Positions 53,901 to 61,690 of a DNA stretch of 64,000 bases are shown piece after piece. A program made the position numbers and the translations under genes. The stretch is from CBDCGJ01 sp965238305 (GTDB lineage: Bacteria > Pseudomonadota > Alphaproteobacteria > GCA-2731375). The stretch spans positions 2,604,001-2,668,000 of the forward strand of contig CBDEHK010000001.1 in the NCBI GenBank assembly GCA_965238305.1, written 5' to 3'. The notes beneath the pieces are model-generated. The model had not been told where the DNA came from. It did no database searches and was given only the letters and a program-made list of their open reading frames with translations. The first letter of the stretch is position 1. The number at the start of each line of letters is the position of its first letter.

Positions 53901-54659
53901 TCAATATTTGCCCTCACCAGCGGCTGGTTTTTGCCGTCCAGCGCGGCTGTAGTATTTGTCAGGTATTGCTTCGGCGGTTTTATAGAATAACCATTTGCAG
54001 GGCTTCGCAGCGTCGGCCTGATAATCTGTTACCCAAAGCGGATGCCCGCCTAGTTCCATCGGTACAATTTCATTGACGGCGCAGTGTAAGCAATAATAAG
54101 GCACGTCCGGTTCCCCAAAACTCCAGGGATAAGCCTTTTTGGTTTTGCCGAACTCGTAAGGTGGGTCAAGCCTGGAAGGCGTCCCATTCACCGGATCACC
54201 CCGCCGCATACGGCCGCCAGAACCGCAAGGGTCCATGACAATTTCATAACAATCCTCGGTTTCCACTATTTCCACTTCGCCGTCCTGTTCGGGACCGCAC
54301 ATATGGCTACGCATAATTTCCGCACTCAGTTCAACGCGTTCTTTGACCGACAAACCTAAAAACCCCTTCCAGGTTCGTTTCAACATCCAACTGCTTTGCG
54401 TGGCATGCAAATAATCGTAGACCGCGGCTTCACCTTCGCGTTCTGATATCTTCGTCAACAAATCCCACAGCCAGTCGCAATATAGATCGTGCAAGGCTTT
54501 CCCTTCCGGCAGGAAATAGCGGGCCAGCGCTTTTGCTTCTTCATAGCGGCCGGCATCGATGGCATCGCAAATCAGTTCCTGGGTCGGTTTGCCCAGATCA
54601 TCGACATCGTCCTGGCGAACCGGTCGGCCCATCGCGACGATTTCGTTTAGTCTCAACAT
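53901..54659 (-). CDS. Cysteine-containing unknown protein, 252 residues
   Basis: I do not recognise the family. The N-terminal half is helical (DAGRYEEAKALARYFLPEGKALHDLYCDWLW). The C-terminal half holds MDPCGSGGRMRRGD, YCLHCAVNEIVPMELGG and KPCKW: a set of Cys (PCG, CLHC, CKW) that could bind a metal or carry a thiol reaction. There is no signal peptide or membrane helix. Its ATG overlaps the TGA of the acyl-CoA synthetase as TGATG, and the MetE-core gene follows after 15 bases. The three proteins may therefore act in one pathway. Confidence 0.75.
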   Translation of the reverse strand: MLRLNEIVAMGRPVRQDDVDDLGKPTQELICDAIDAGRYEEAKALARYFLPEGKALHDLYCDWLWDLLTKISEREGEAAVYDYLHATQSSWMLKRTWKGFLGLSVKERVELSAEIMRSHMCGPEQDGEVEIVETEDCYEIVMDPCGSGGRMRRGDPVNGTPSRLDPPYEFGKTKKAYPWSFGEPDVPYYCLHCAVNEIVPMELGGHPLWVTDYQADAAKPCKWLFYKTAEAIPDKYYSRAGRQKPAAGEGKY

Positions 54660-56605
54660 CAGACACCGCCTTTCGCGCGTAATTCTTCCACAGCTTCCGG
54701 GTTAACCAGGGACGACAAGTCACCCGGATGTTCACCCATGATCAAAGCTCGCACAACCCGCCGCATAATTTTTAGGCTGCGTGTTTTTGGCAAGTCGGCG
54801 ACATAAAGCAAACGCTTCGGGCGAAACGATTTACCAAGCCCGGCAGCAACGGCATTAATAACGGTTTGATCCATGGCTTCGTCGACGGGCTCACCTGGGG
54901 CCGGGACGCAGACGCACATCACCGCCGTCCCGGAAATTGGATCAGGTATGCCGATCGCTGCAACTTCGGATATCTTGCCCGTTGCCATCACCAGACCTTC
55001 GATTTCCGCTGGACCTGTACGCTTGCCGGATACATTTAAGGTATCGTCGGAGCGTCCGGTAACATACCAGCAACCATCTTGGTCGCGCACCGCCCAGTCC
55101 CCTTGCCGCCACTTATCGCCGAACATCGACCAATAAGTTTCAACAAAACGATCATTATCGCGCCAAAGGCCGCGTGTCAGGCCGATCGATGGCATCTCCA
55201 TCACCAATTCGCCAACTTCGCCGTCACCAACCGGCTGCCCGTTGTCATCGACAATCTTCGCCGTCATGCCGGGCATGGAGCCGGCGAAAGAGCAGGGCTT
55301 TATGCCGGTAACGACGGTGGAAGAGACAATACCGCCGCCGATTTCGGTGCCGCCGCTCCAATTCAACAACGGCGCTTGTTTGCTGCAGACATGTTCGAAA
55401 CACCAATCCCAGGCTTCTTCCGTCCAAGGCTCTCCGGTGGAGGCAACGACGCGGATCGTCGACATGTCGTATTTCTCAATCTCCGCCACACCAGCCCGCA
55501 TCAGGGACCGGATGAGCGTTGGTGCCGCGCCCAGGAAACTGACTTTATGATTTTCGATGCTGCGCCATAACCGACCCGGCACCGGATAATCCGGCACCCC
55601 TTCGGCCATCACCATGCTGGAGCCACCATAGGCGACCGAATAGATGGCGGCCGGGCCGACGACCCAACCAAAATCGGTCATCCAGATCAACCGGTCGCTG
55701 GGCCGTAAGTCCAGACCGACAGTCAGATCCGAAGCGATCTTCACGCCGAAGCCACAATGGGTCAGGATCGTTCCCTTGGGCTTGCCGGACGTGCCGGACG
55801 TGTAGACCAGCAATAGCGGCGCATCGGCATCCACCATCACCGTATCGACATGGGTCGACTGCGATTTTGTCAGCGTATGCCAATCATGGTCACGCCCAGT
55901 TGTAATAGTTGGCGGTGTTTGGGCGGTTTGTAGAACGATCACATGTTCAATAGATGGAACGGCGGTTAGAGCCGCGTCCAGCATCGATTTCATATCGATC
56001 TTACTGCCGCGACGGTGGGTGATATCGACCGTGATGCAGGCTTTGGTGTCACAATCGTTCAATCGGGTGGTAATCGCCTCCGCCCCGAAACCCGAAAATA
56101 ACGGCACCACCAGGCCGCCGATCTTGGCGATCGCGAAGAAGGCAGCCGCGGCCTCCGGCTGCATCGGCATATAGACCGCGATGGCATCGCCGGCGCCAAG
56201 ACCCAGTTCCTGCAACGCGCCAGCCAGGCGGCAAGTTTCCTGGTCGAGCTTGCGGTAAGTCCATTCCCGCGTCGTGCCGTCCTCGCCTTCCCATATCGCA
56301 AAGACCTGATCTTCGACCGCCGTGCCGCGATGTTTATCGAGGCAGTTCATTACGATATTTGTGGTGCCGCCGACACACCAACTGGCCCAGGGCTTACCCT
56401 CGCTGATGTCCATCACTTGATCATAGTGGCGGCGAAATTTGAAATCGATGAACTTGATATAATGATCCCAGAAACGCGGCAGGTCTTCGTCCGCCCATTT
56501 CAATAAGCCATCGTAACTATTGGCGCCGACTGAGTTCATCAGCGCCATCATCTGGCTGCTGTCGGCGATTTCCGCCGTTGGTTGCCAGGCAAATCCGTCA
56601 CTCAT
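54659..56605 (-). CDS. AMP-forming acyl-CoA synthetase, acetyl-CoA synthetase-like
   Basis: A 648-residue ANL enzyme with an acetyl-CoA synthetase N-terminal cap (about residues 30-90: WADEDLPRFWDHYI, then KPWASWCVGGTTNIVMNCLDKH) and the adenylation core: P-loop LVYTSGTSGKPKGTI, WMTDFGWVVGP, NWSGGTEIGGG, and the hinge TGRSDDTLNVSGKRTGPAEIE. The C-terminal catalytic-lysine region (KTRSLKIMRRVVRAL) is present. It activates a short carboxylic acid to the CoA ester; the acid is unknown. It heads the operon, divergent from the SMP-30 gene, and couples (TGATG) to the Cys-containing protein. Confidence 0.92.
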   Translation of the reverse strand: MSDGFAWQPTAEIADSSQMMALMNSVGANSYDGLLKWADEDLPRFWDHYIKFIDFKFRRHYDQVMDISEGKPWASWCVGGTTNIVMNCLDKHRGTAVEDQVFAIWEGEDGTTREWTYRKLDQETCRLAGALQELGLGAGDAIAVYMPMQPEAAAAFFAIAKIGGLVVPLFSGFGAEAITTRLNDCDTKACITVDITHRRGSKIDMKSMLDAALTAVPSIEHVIVLQTAQTPPTITTGRDHDWHTLTKSQSTHVDTVMVDADAPLLLVYTSGTSGKPKGTILTHCGFGVKIASDLTVGLDLRPSDRLIWMTDFGWVVGPAAIYSVAYGGSSMVMAEGVPDYPVPGRLWRSIENHKVSFLGAAPTLIRSLMRAGVAEIEKYDMSTIRVVASTGEPWTEEAWDWCFEHVCSKQAPLLNWSGGTEIGGGIVSSTVVTGIKPCSFAGSMPGMTAKIVDDNGQPVGDGEVGELVMEMPSIGLTRGLWRDNDRFVETYWSMFGDKWRQGDWAVRDQDGCWYVTGRSDDTLNVSGKRTGPAEIEGLVMATGKISEVAAIGIPDPISGTAVMCVCVPAPGEPVDEAMDQTVINAVAAGLGKSFRPKRLLYVADLPKTRSLKIMRRVVRALIMGEHPGDLSSLVNPEAVEELRAKGGV

Positions 56606-56714
56606 TCTGACCGCACTCCCGATTTCACTTCGCCGCCATAATGACCCGCCTATTCCGCTTGAGCAAGATATGCTCTAGGTTTGCTGCTTTGTAATTCTAA
56701 CGACGAGTTAACTG

Positions 56715-57641
56715 ATGCCTGAATTCACAGAAGTAACCGGCGGCCTAAAGTTCCCCGAAGGCCCGATTGCAATGCCGGATGGCAGCGTGATCTTGGTGGA
56801 AATAGCGCGCGGAACCCTCAGTCGGGTGCAGCCAGGCGGTCAGATTGATGTGATCGCTGACTTGGGCGGTGGCCCCAATGGGGCGGCGATCGGGCCAGAC
56901 GGTAAATGTTACGTTTGCAATAATGGCGGCTTCAACTGGCACATCGTCGGTGATCTGATTTTCCCGGGACCGCAGGCGGATGACTATAGCGGCGGCCGGA
57001 TTGAACGGGTCGATCTGGAAACCGGCGAAGTCGAAATCCTATACACGGAATGCAATGGCGAACCTTTGAAGGGGCCGAACGATATTGTCTTTGATGCCCA
57101 GGGCGGGTTTTGGTTTACCGATCACGGCAAGTTTCGTGCCCGCGAACATGACCGCACCGGGGTTTTTTATGCCACTATTGATGGCCAGCATATTAGCGAA
57201 CAGATATTTCCCCTGAACGCGCCAAATGGTATCGGCCTGTCGCCGGATGAAACAACGCTTTATGTGGCGGAAACGCCAACCGGGCGAATTGTCTCCTTTG
57301 CCTTGGAAGCCCCTGGGGAAATTACCAGAGGCAAGGGGGAAGCACGATGGATGCATGGCAAAATAGTCGGCACAATATCGGGTTTTCGCATGTTCGATTC
57401 ACTGGCGATCGATTGCGACGGTAATATTTGTGTCGCCACGATCATGAATGGCGGTATTACCATCATGTCGCCGGATGATGGTTCTTACCGCATCGTCGAA
57501 TTCCCGGATGACATCACCACCAATATCTGCTTTGGCGGCAGCGATCTGAAAACCGCTTACGTCACTTTGTCGTCGACCGGCCGCCTTGTCGCCTTAGAAT
57601 GGGAACGCCCTGGACTGGCCCTGAATTTTTTAAATAAGTGA
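56715..57641 (+). CDS. SMP-30/gluconolactonase family protein
   Basis: A 308-residue six-bladed beta-propeller of the SMP-30/gluconolactonase/LRE-like type. Visible blades include LKFPEGPIAMPDGSVILVEI (first Glu metal ligand), GGGPNGAAIGPDGKCYVCNNGG, GPNDIVFDAQGGFWFTDHG (Asn and Asp ligands), APNGIGLSPDETTLYVAETPTGRI and FDSLAIDCDGNICVATIMNGG (Asp ligand). It should hydrolyse a sugar lactone or related ester using one divalent metal. Its TGA overlaps the ATG of the MFS gene (TGATG), so the transporter may bring in its substrate. Confidence 0.92.
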   Translation: MPEFTEVTGGLKFPEGPIAMPDGSVILVEIARGTLSRVQPGGQIDVIADLGGGPNGAAIGPDGKCYVCNNGGFNWHIVGDLIFPGPQADDYSGGRIERVDLETGEVEILYTECNGEPLKGPNDIVFDAQGGFWFTDHGKFRAREHDRTGVFYATIDGQHISEQIFPLNAPNGIGLSPDETTLYVAETPTGRIVSFALEAPGEITRGKGEARWMHGKIVGTISGFRMFDSLAIDCDGNICVATIMNGGITIMSPDDGSYRIVEFPDDITTNICFGGSDLKTAYVTLSSTGRLVALEWERPGLALNFLNK

Positions 57642-58894
57642 TGAATATGCACGACGATCATTCTGTTCGAGTATTAAGTTATGTGGCGATCGGCCATTCC
57701 TTTAGCCATGCCTTCCTGTTGTTTTACCCAACCGTGGTGTTGACCCTCAGCGATGAATTCGCGATGAGCTATGACCAGTTACTGCCGCTCTCCCTCGGCG
57801 CCTTCATCATGTATGGCTTGGGGGCGCTGCCGGCCGGCTGGTTGGGCGATCGCTGGAGCGCCCGGGGGATGTTGGCCCTGATGTTCGTTGGTATGGGCGC
57901 CGGCGCCATCATCACCGGATTTGCCGACAGTCCTATCGGTATCGTCGTCGGCCTTTCGATCGTCGGCCTGTTTGGATCGATCTATCATCCCGTCGGCATC
58001 GCGACAGTTGTTCGTTACGCCGTCAATCGCGGTAAAGCGCTCGGCATCAATGGTATTTTTGGTGGATTAGGGATGGCGTTTGCATCCGCAATTGCCGGCG
58101 GTCTGACGGAATGGGTACATTGGCGGGCGGCCTTTTTTGTGCCCGGCGCAGCTAGCATCGCGATTGGGTTGTTGTTCCTATGGCATGTCCCGAGCTTCAA
58201 AAAAGTCGACGACAGTGAAAAGGATGGGGCGGCAAGCGGTGGCTCGGTACGTCAAATCCTACCGGTTCTCACAGTCTTGATTGCGGCCTCGATCTGCATG
58301 GGAACGGTTTATCAAGCGACATCCGTGGCGATGCCGAAGTTCCTGGCCGGGCGGCTCGATTTTGCTGGTGACAGCGTCTTCGTGATCGGTGTTCTGGTCT
58401 CCGCAATTTATGTTGTTGGTGCTTTTGGGCAGTATTTCGGCGGCTCCTTGGCAGACCGGATCAACATGAAATTTCTATATGTCACCGGCTTCGCTTGCCA
58501 AGTGCCGATCCTCATTCTGATGGCTTATTTGGGCGGCCTGCCGCTCATGCCGGTCGCGTTTGTCGCAGTTCTGCTTTCTTTAGGGATGCAGCCGATATCG
58601 GATAGTTTGCTGGCAAATTCGGTTCCGGCGCGCTGGCACGCAACCGCTTACGGCGCCAGGTTTGTCGCATCCTTAGGCGTCAGTGCCGCGGCGATACCGC
58701 TCATTGCACTCATTTATGAAGGCACAGGGGAATTTTATTGGCTGTTCATGCTGCTTGCGGGATTGACGCTAGTCGCAACTTTAGTGGCGACGCTGTTGCC
58801 GCAACGAGGTTCAGGTATCAAAGACGCCGCGGTGCCTGGCGAAGCGGTAGACCAGGAAAGCGTAGCCAATATGGGCAAGCAGGGCGCCGATTAA
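57641..58894 (+). CDS. MFS transporter
   Basis: A 417-residue major facilitator with twelve predicted membrane helices. The loop between helices 2 and 3 reads GWLGDRWSARGMLAL (G-x-L-x-D-R-x-G-like signature) and the C-terminal half has GQYFGGSLADRINMKFLYV, the second copy. Other blocks are GLFGSIYHPVGIATV and GGLGMAFASAIAGGLTEWVHWRAAFF. It resembles the fosmidomycin-resistance/oxalate-type MFS branch. The substrate is unknown; TGATG coupling to the SMP-30 lactonase suggests a sugar acid or lactone. The last 28 codons overlap the convergent WecA-like gene. Confidence 0.9.
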   Translation: MNMHDDHSVRVLSYVAIGHSFSHAFLLFYPTVVLTLSDEFAMSYDQLLPLSLGAFIMYGLGALPAGWLGDRWSARGMLALMFVGMGAGAIITGFADSPIGIVVGLSIVGLFGSIYHPVGIATVVRYAVNRGKALGINGIFGGLGMAFASAIAGGLTEWVHWRAAFFVPGAASIAIGLLFLWHVPSFKKVDDSEKDGAASGGSVRQILPVLTVLIAASICMGTVYQATSVAMPKFLAGRLDFAGDSVFVIGVLVSAIYVVGAFGQYFGGSLADRINMKFLYVTGFACQVPILILMAYLGGLPLMPVAFVAVLLSLGMQPISDSLLANSVPARWHATAYGARFVASLGVSAAAIPLIALIYEGTGEFYWLFMLLAGLTLVATLVATLLPQRGSGIKDAAVPGEAVDQESVANMGKQGAD

Positions 58895-59848
58895 GAGCCA
58901 TAACCAACTCGTGCCGCCTGCCGACCAAACAATCCAACTAAGCAGACCAATGATTGCCGTACTACTAAGATAACCAAGGGTGACCCAGGCCGGGCGGATA
59001 TTGGCGCGGATGAGGATTTGATAGAGATGATCCCGGTGCCCGGTCATCAGCGTTTCACCCCGACGAAAACGGATTATCAAGGTTAAAACAACATCGAAGA
59101 TGAAACTAAAGAATAGCAGCGGCATTAGCTCGAACGGTATTTGGCCGCCACTTTCCTTGGGCAGCATCAGCGCCAAAGTGGCAAACACAAAGCCCAGAAC
59201 CTGACTGCCGGTATCGCCCATGAAGACTTTGCCGCAGGGAAAGTTGAAAACTAGGAAGCCGGCCAAAATGCCGATTAACAACAGGCTGATCAAGTGCGGG
59301 AAATTCCAATCGGTTAGAACGGCAATAACAACCGCGGCTATAAGACCGGTTCCTGCAGCAAGGCCGTTAATACCATCCATGAAATTAAAGCAATTCATGA
59401 AAAATATTATCCAACATATTGATAATAAATACCCAATGAAGCCAATATCTGTAACCAACCATGGCGTGAGGTTGAGGCTTTCCACATGCACAACAAATAC
59501 GGAAAACAATAAAGCAGCTGAAATTTGAACCAGTAACCGAGGCCATACGCCTAGGCCGTGGCGATCGTCAAAAAGCGCTACGGTCCAAATCAGGGCCGCC
59601 AATCCGGCATACACACTCATTTCAAAAAACGAGGGAAAAGCGAATCCGGTGAACGTAAAAATCGGCACCAGAAAACCAAAAAAACAAAGTGAAATGGCGA
59701 TACCGCCGGTTCTTGGCACCGGTGTTGTGTGCGAGGATCGTTCGTTCGGAATATCTTGGATGGCAATCGTCATGGCTAAGCGCGTACCGATGGCACAGAT
59801 CACAAAACTCAGAAAGATTAGTGAGATTTCCAGTGATAACAGGGTCAC
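58811..59848 (-). CDS. WecA/MraY-family polyprenyl-phosphate sugar-1-phosphate transferase
   Basis: Integral membrane enzyme of 345 residues with about ten helices that transfers a sugar-1-phosphate from UDP-sugar to undecaprenyl phosphate, the first step of many surface polysaccharides. It has DDRHGLGVW, NCFNFMDGINGLAAG (D-G-x-x-G-L-A), NFPCGKVFMGDTGSQVLGFV and GHRDHLYQ, the catalytic and Mg-binding motifs of WecA-type rather than MraY enzymes. The start is GTG 59848. It is convergent with the MFS gene and overlaps it by 84 bases at the 3' ends; both frames look intact. Confidence 0.9.
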   Translation of the reverse strand: MTLLSLEISLIFLSFVICAIGTRLAMTIAIQDIPNERSSHTTPVPRTGGIAISLCFFGFLVPIFTFTGFAFPSFFEMSVYAGLAALIWTVALFDDRHGLGVWPRLLVQISAALLFSVFVVHVESLNLTPWLVTDIGFIGYLLSICWIIFFMNCFNFMDGINGLAAGTGLIAAVVIAVLTDWNFPHLISLLLIGILAGFLVFNFPCGKVFMGDTGSQVLGFVFATLALMLPKESGGQIPFELMPLLFFSFIFDVVLTLIIRFRRGETLMTGHRDHLYQILIRANIRPAWVTLGYLSSTAIIGLLSWIVWSAGGTSWLWLLIGALLAHIGYAFLVYRFARHRGVFDT

Positions 59849-60084
59849 GGACGATTATCCTTTTATTGCCCGCTTTTACGCGCAATTGGTTTGATATTGC
59901 AATCACATATTGTCAAAATTCAAGGCTATCCCCTTGCGGTATTGGTTTGCGCTTTCCACATCTTATTATACGACGCCAGCCATGTTGTTTATGCGAATTC
60001 CATTGCAACGGCGTTCAATAACAATTAGACACGAACACCGCGCCAACAACAAAGATGGACAGAAAAGTCCCTGGTAACAATGCC

Positions 60085-61023
60085 ATGCCGATAATCATTC
60101 CCGAAACATTGCCCGCCCGGCAAACCTTGGAAGCAGAACGCATCCGCGTGATTACGGAAATGGACGCCATCCGACAGGACGTTCGTCCGTTGCAAATTGC
60201 TTTGCTGAATTTGATGCCAGAAAAATTAAAGACGGAGCGGATGATTACCCGCCTGGTCGGCGCGACCCCGTTGCAGGTTGAGATGACCTTGGTGACGACA
60301 GGTAGTTATCAGCCCAAGAATACCAGCGGCGCCCACATGTTGGCCTTCTATCAGGCTTGGGAGCAAATCAAAGACCGCAAGTTTGACGGCTTTATCATCA
60401 CCGGCGCACCGATTGAGACATTGGAATTTGAGGACGTGGTTTATTGGGATGAAATCCGCCAAATTCTTGATTGGACGCAAAGCAATGTGCATTCGACGTT
60501 GAATATCTGCTGGGGCGGGCAGGCGGCGCTCAATCATTTTCACGGCGTGCCAAAGTATGAATTGCCAGAAAAGATGTTCGGCGTTTTTCCTCATCATATC
60601 ATGTCGCCGAATACCCATATTCTACGTGGCTTCAACGATGAATTTGTCGTGCCGGTCAGCCGCCATACGGAAGTTCGCCGCGCCGATATTCCCGATACTC
60701 AGGGATTGCAAATCGTTGCCGAAAGCGAACAGGCGGGCCTTTGTTTGTTGGAAGACACGCTTCGCCGGCAAATTTTCATGTTTAATCATCTGGAATATGA
60801 AGGCGAAACCCTGGGCGATGAATATCACCGCGATATCGCTGCCGGGGCCGATATTCAAGTACCCTATGGTTATTTTCCCGACGATGATCCGAGCAAGAAG
60901 CCACGCAATAATTGGCGCGCCTCCGGCCATTTGCTGTTCGCCAATTGGATCAATCAGGTCTACCAGACAGTTCCATATGATATCTCGGAGATCGCGACAG
61001 GGCGGTTCATAGAACCGTTTTGA
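60085..61023 (+). CDS. metA: Homoserine O-acyltransferase MetA, acetyl-CoA type
   Basis: First committed enzyme of methionine synthesis; a 312-residue class I glutamine-amidotransferase-like protein. In this numbering the catalytic triad is Cys142 (ICWGGQAA), His235 (FNHLEYE) and Glu237, at the same positions as in E. coli MetA, and Lys47 is also kept. Residue 111 is Glu (GAPIETLEFED); in this family Glu111 goes with acetyl-CoA use and Gly111 with succinyl-CoA use, so O-acetylhomoserine is the likely product. ATG 60085 gives the family N-terminus MPIIIPETLPA; ATG 60055 adds ten residues. Its TGA overlaps the GNAT start (TGATG). Confidence 0.95.
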   Translation: MPIIIPETLPARQTLEAERIRVITEMDAIRQDVRPLQIALLNLMPEKLKTERMITRLVGATPLQVEMTLVTTGSYQPKNTSGAHMLAFYQAWEQIKDRKFDGFIITGAPIETLEFEDVVYWDEIRQILDWTQSNVHSTLNICWGGQAALNHFHGVPKYELPEKMFGVFPHHIMSPNTHILRGFNDEFVVPVSRHTEVRRADIPDTQGLQIVAESEQAGLCLLEDTLRRQIFMFNHLEYEGETLGDEYHRDIAAGADIQVPYGYFPDDDPSKKPRNNWRASGHLLFANWINQVYQTVPYDISEIATGRFIEPF

Positions 61024-61562
61024 TGATCAAGACCGAACGTCTGCTGCTTCGAGATTTCCAACTAGAGGATCTTCCGCATATGCAACGTTATGCAGTCCGC
61101 GAAGATTATTATCGTTATTTGGAAATAGCAGCACCGACACCGGCTTCGCTGTCAGATTATCTCGACGTCTTGTTGGTGCAACAAGAAGACAAAAATCGAA
61201 CTCAATTTAATTTAGCGATTGTGCCGGAAACTGTCGGCCATGTAGTCGGTGGTATTCGCCTTGGATTGTCTGATATTGCAAACAAGCAAGGGAATTTTGG
61301 CTATGCTCTGGATAGTGACTTGCGCGGCCACGGTTATGTTACAGAAGCCCTTCGGGCAATTTTGAGATTTGGTTTCGAAACGCATTCGCTTCATCGGATT
61401 TGGGCCGTCACTGACACCAGAAATGCCAAATCGTGTGCAGTTATGGAACGAGTTGGGATGAAACGGGAAGAGACGTTGAAGGGCCACAAGCTCATCCGGG
61501 GGCGGTGGCGAGATTCCTACATATATGCAATCGTTGCTCCAAATTGGTTAACCAAGAATTAG
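61023..61562 (+). CDS. GNAT-family N-acetyltransferase (RimJ/RimL-like)
   Basis: A 179-residue acetyltransferase. It opens MIKTERLLLRDFQLEDL, typical of the RimJ/RimL branch, and has the acetyl-CoA loop LDSDLRGHGYVTEALRAILRFGFE followed by LHRIWAVTDTRNAKSCAVMERVGMKREETLKGHKLIRGRWRDSYIYAI. The substrate could be a protein N-terminus or a small amine. Its ATG overlaps the metA stop (TGATG), so translation is coupled to metA; no role in methionine synthesis is known for it. Confidence 0.9.
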   Translation: MIKTERLLLRDFQLEDLPHMQRYAVREDYYRYLEIAAPTPASLSDYLDVLLVQQEDKNRTQFNLAIVPETVGHVVGGIRLGLSDIANKQGNFGYALDSDLRGHGYVTEALRAILRFGFETHSLHRIWAVTDTRNAKSCAVMERVGMKREETLKGHKLIRGRWRDSYIYAIVAPNWLTKN

Positions 61563-61596
61563 CAGCTGAGTTTACCGAAAAATTTGCGTACATGAC

Positions 61597-61643
61597 TTGA
61601 AATGATATATAACGAACCAATATATATGTTTCACAGGAAACAT
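61597..61643 (+). promoter_or_regulatory. Promoter with downstream inverted repeat before the P450 gene
   Basis: TTGAAA (61597-61602), a 17-18 base spacer and TATATA/ATATAT (61620-61626) form a fair sigma70-type promoter. Directly after it ATGTTTC-ACAG-GAAACAT (61626-61643) is a perfect inverted repeat with 7-base arms. This would place the repeat over the transcription start, a usual position for a repressor site. The P450 ATG is 48 bases further on. No regulator gene is adjacent, so the binding protein is unknown. Confidence 0.55.
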
Positions 61644-61690
61644 CGTTCCTGGGGCGACAGTTATCGCCTCGCTACTGGGGGAGACCATGA

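Noticed and set aside
56661..56675. GAGCA-AGATA-TGCTC repeat in the divergent region between the synthetase and SMP-30 genes
   Set aside because: Five-base arms are expected by chance in 64 kb; no supporting promoter geometry.
59849..60084. Possible SAM-II riboswitch before metA
   Set aside because: metA in Alphaproteobacteria often has one, but I find no GCTAAA core with the expected stem and loop here; a covariance-model search (Rfam SAM-II) would decide.
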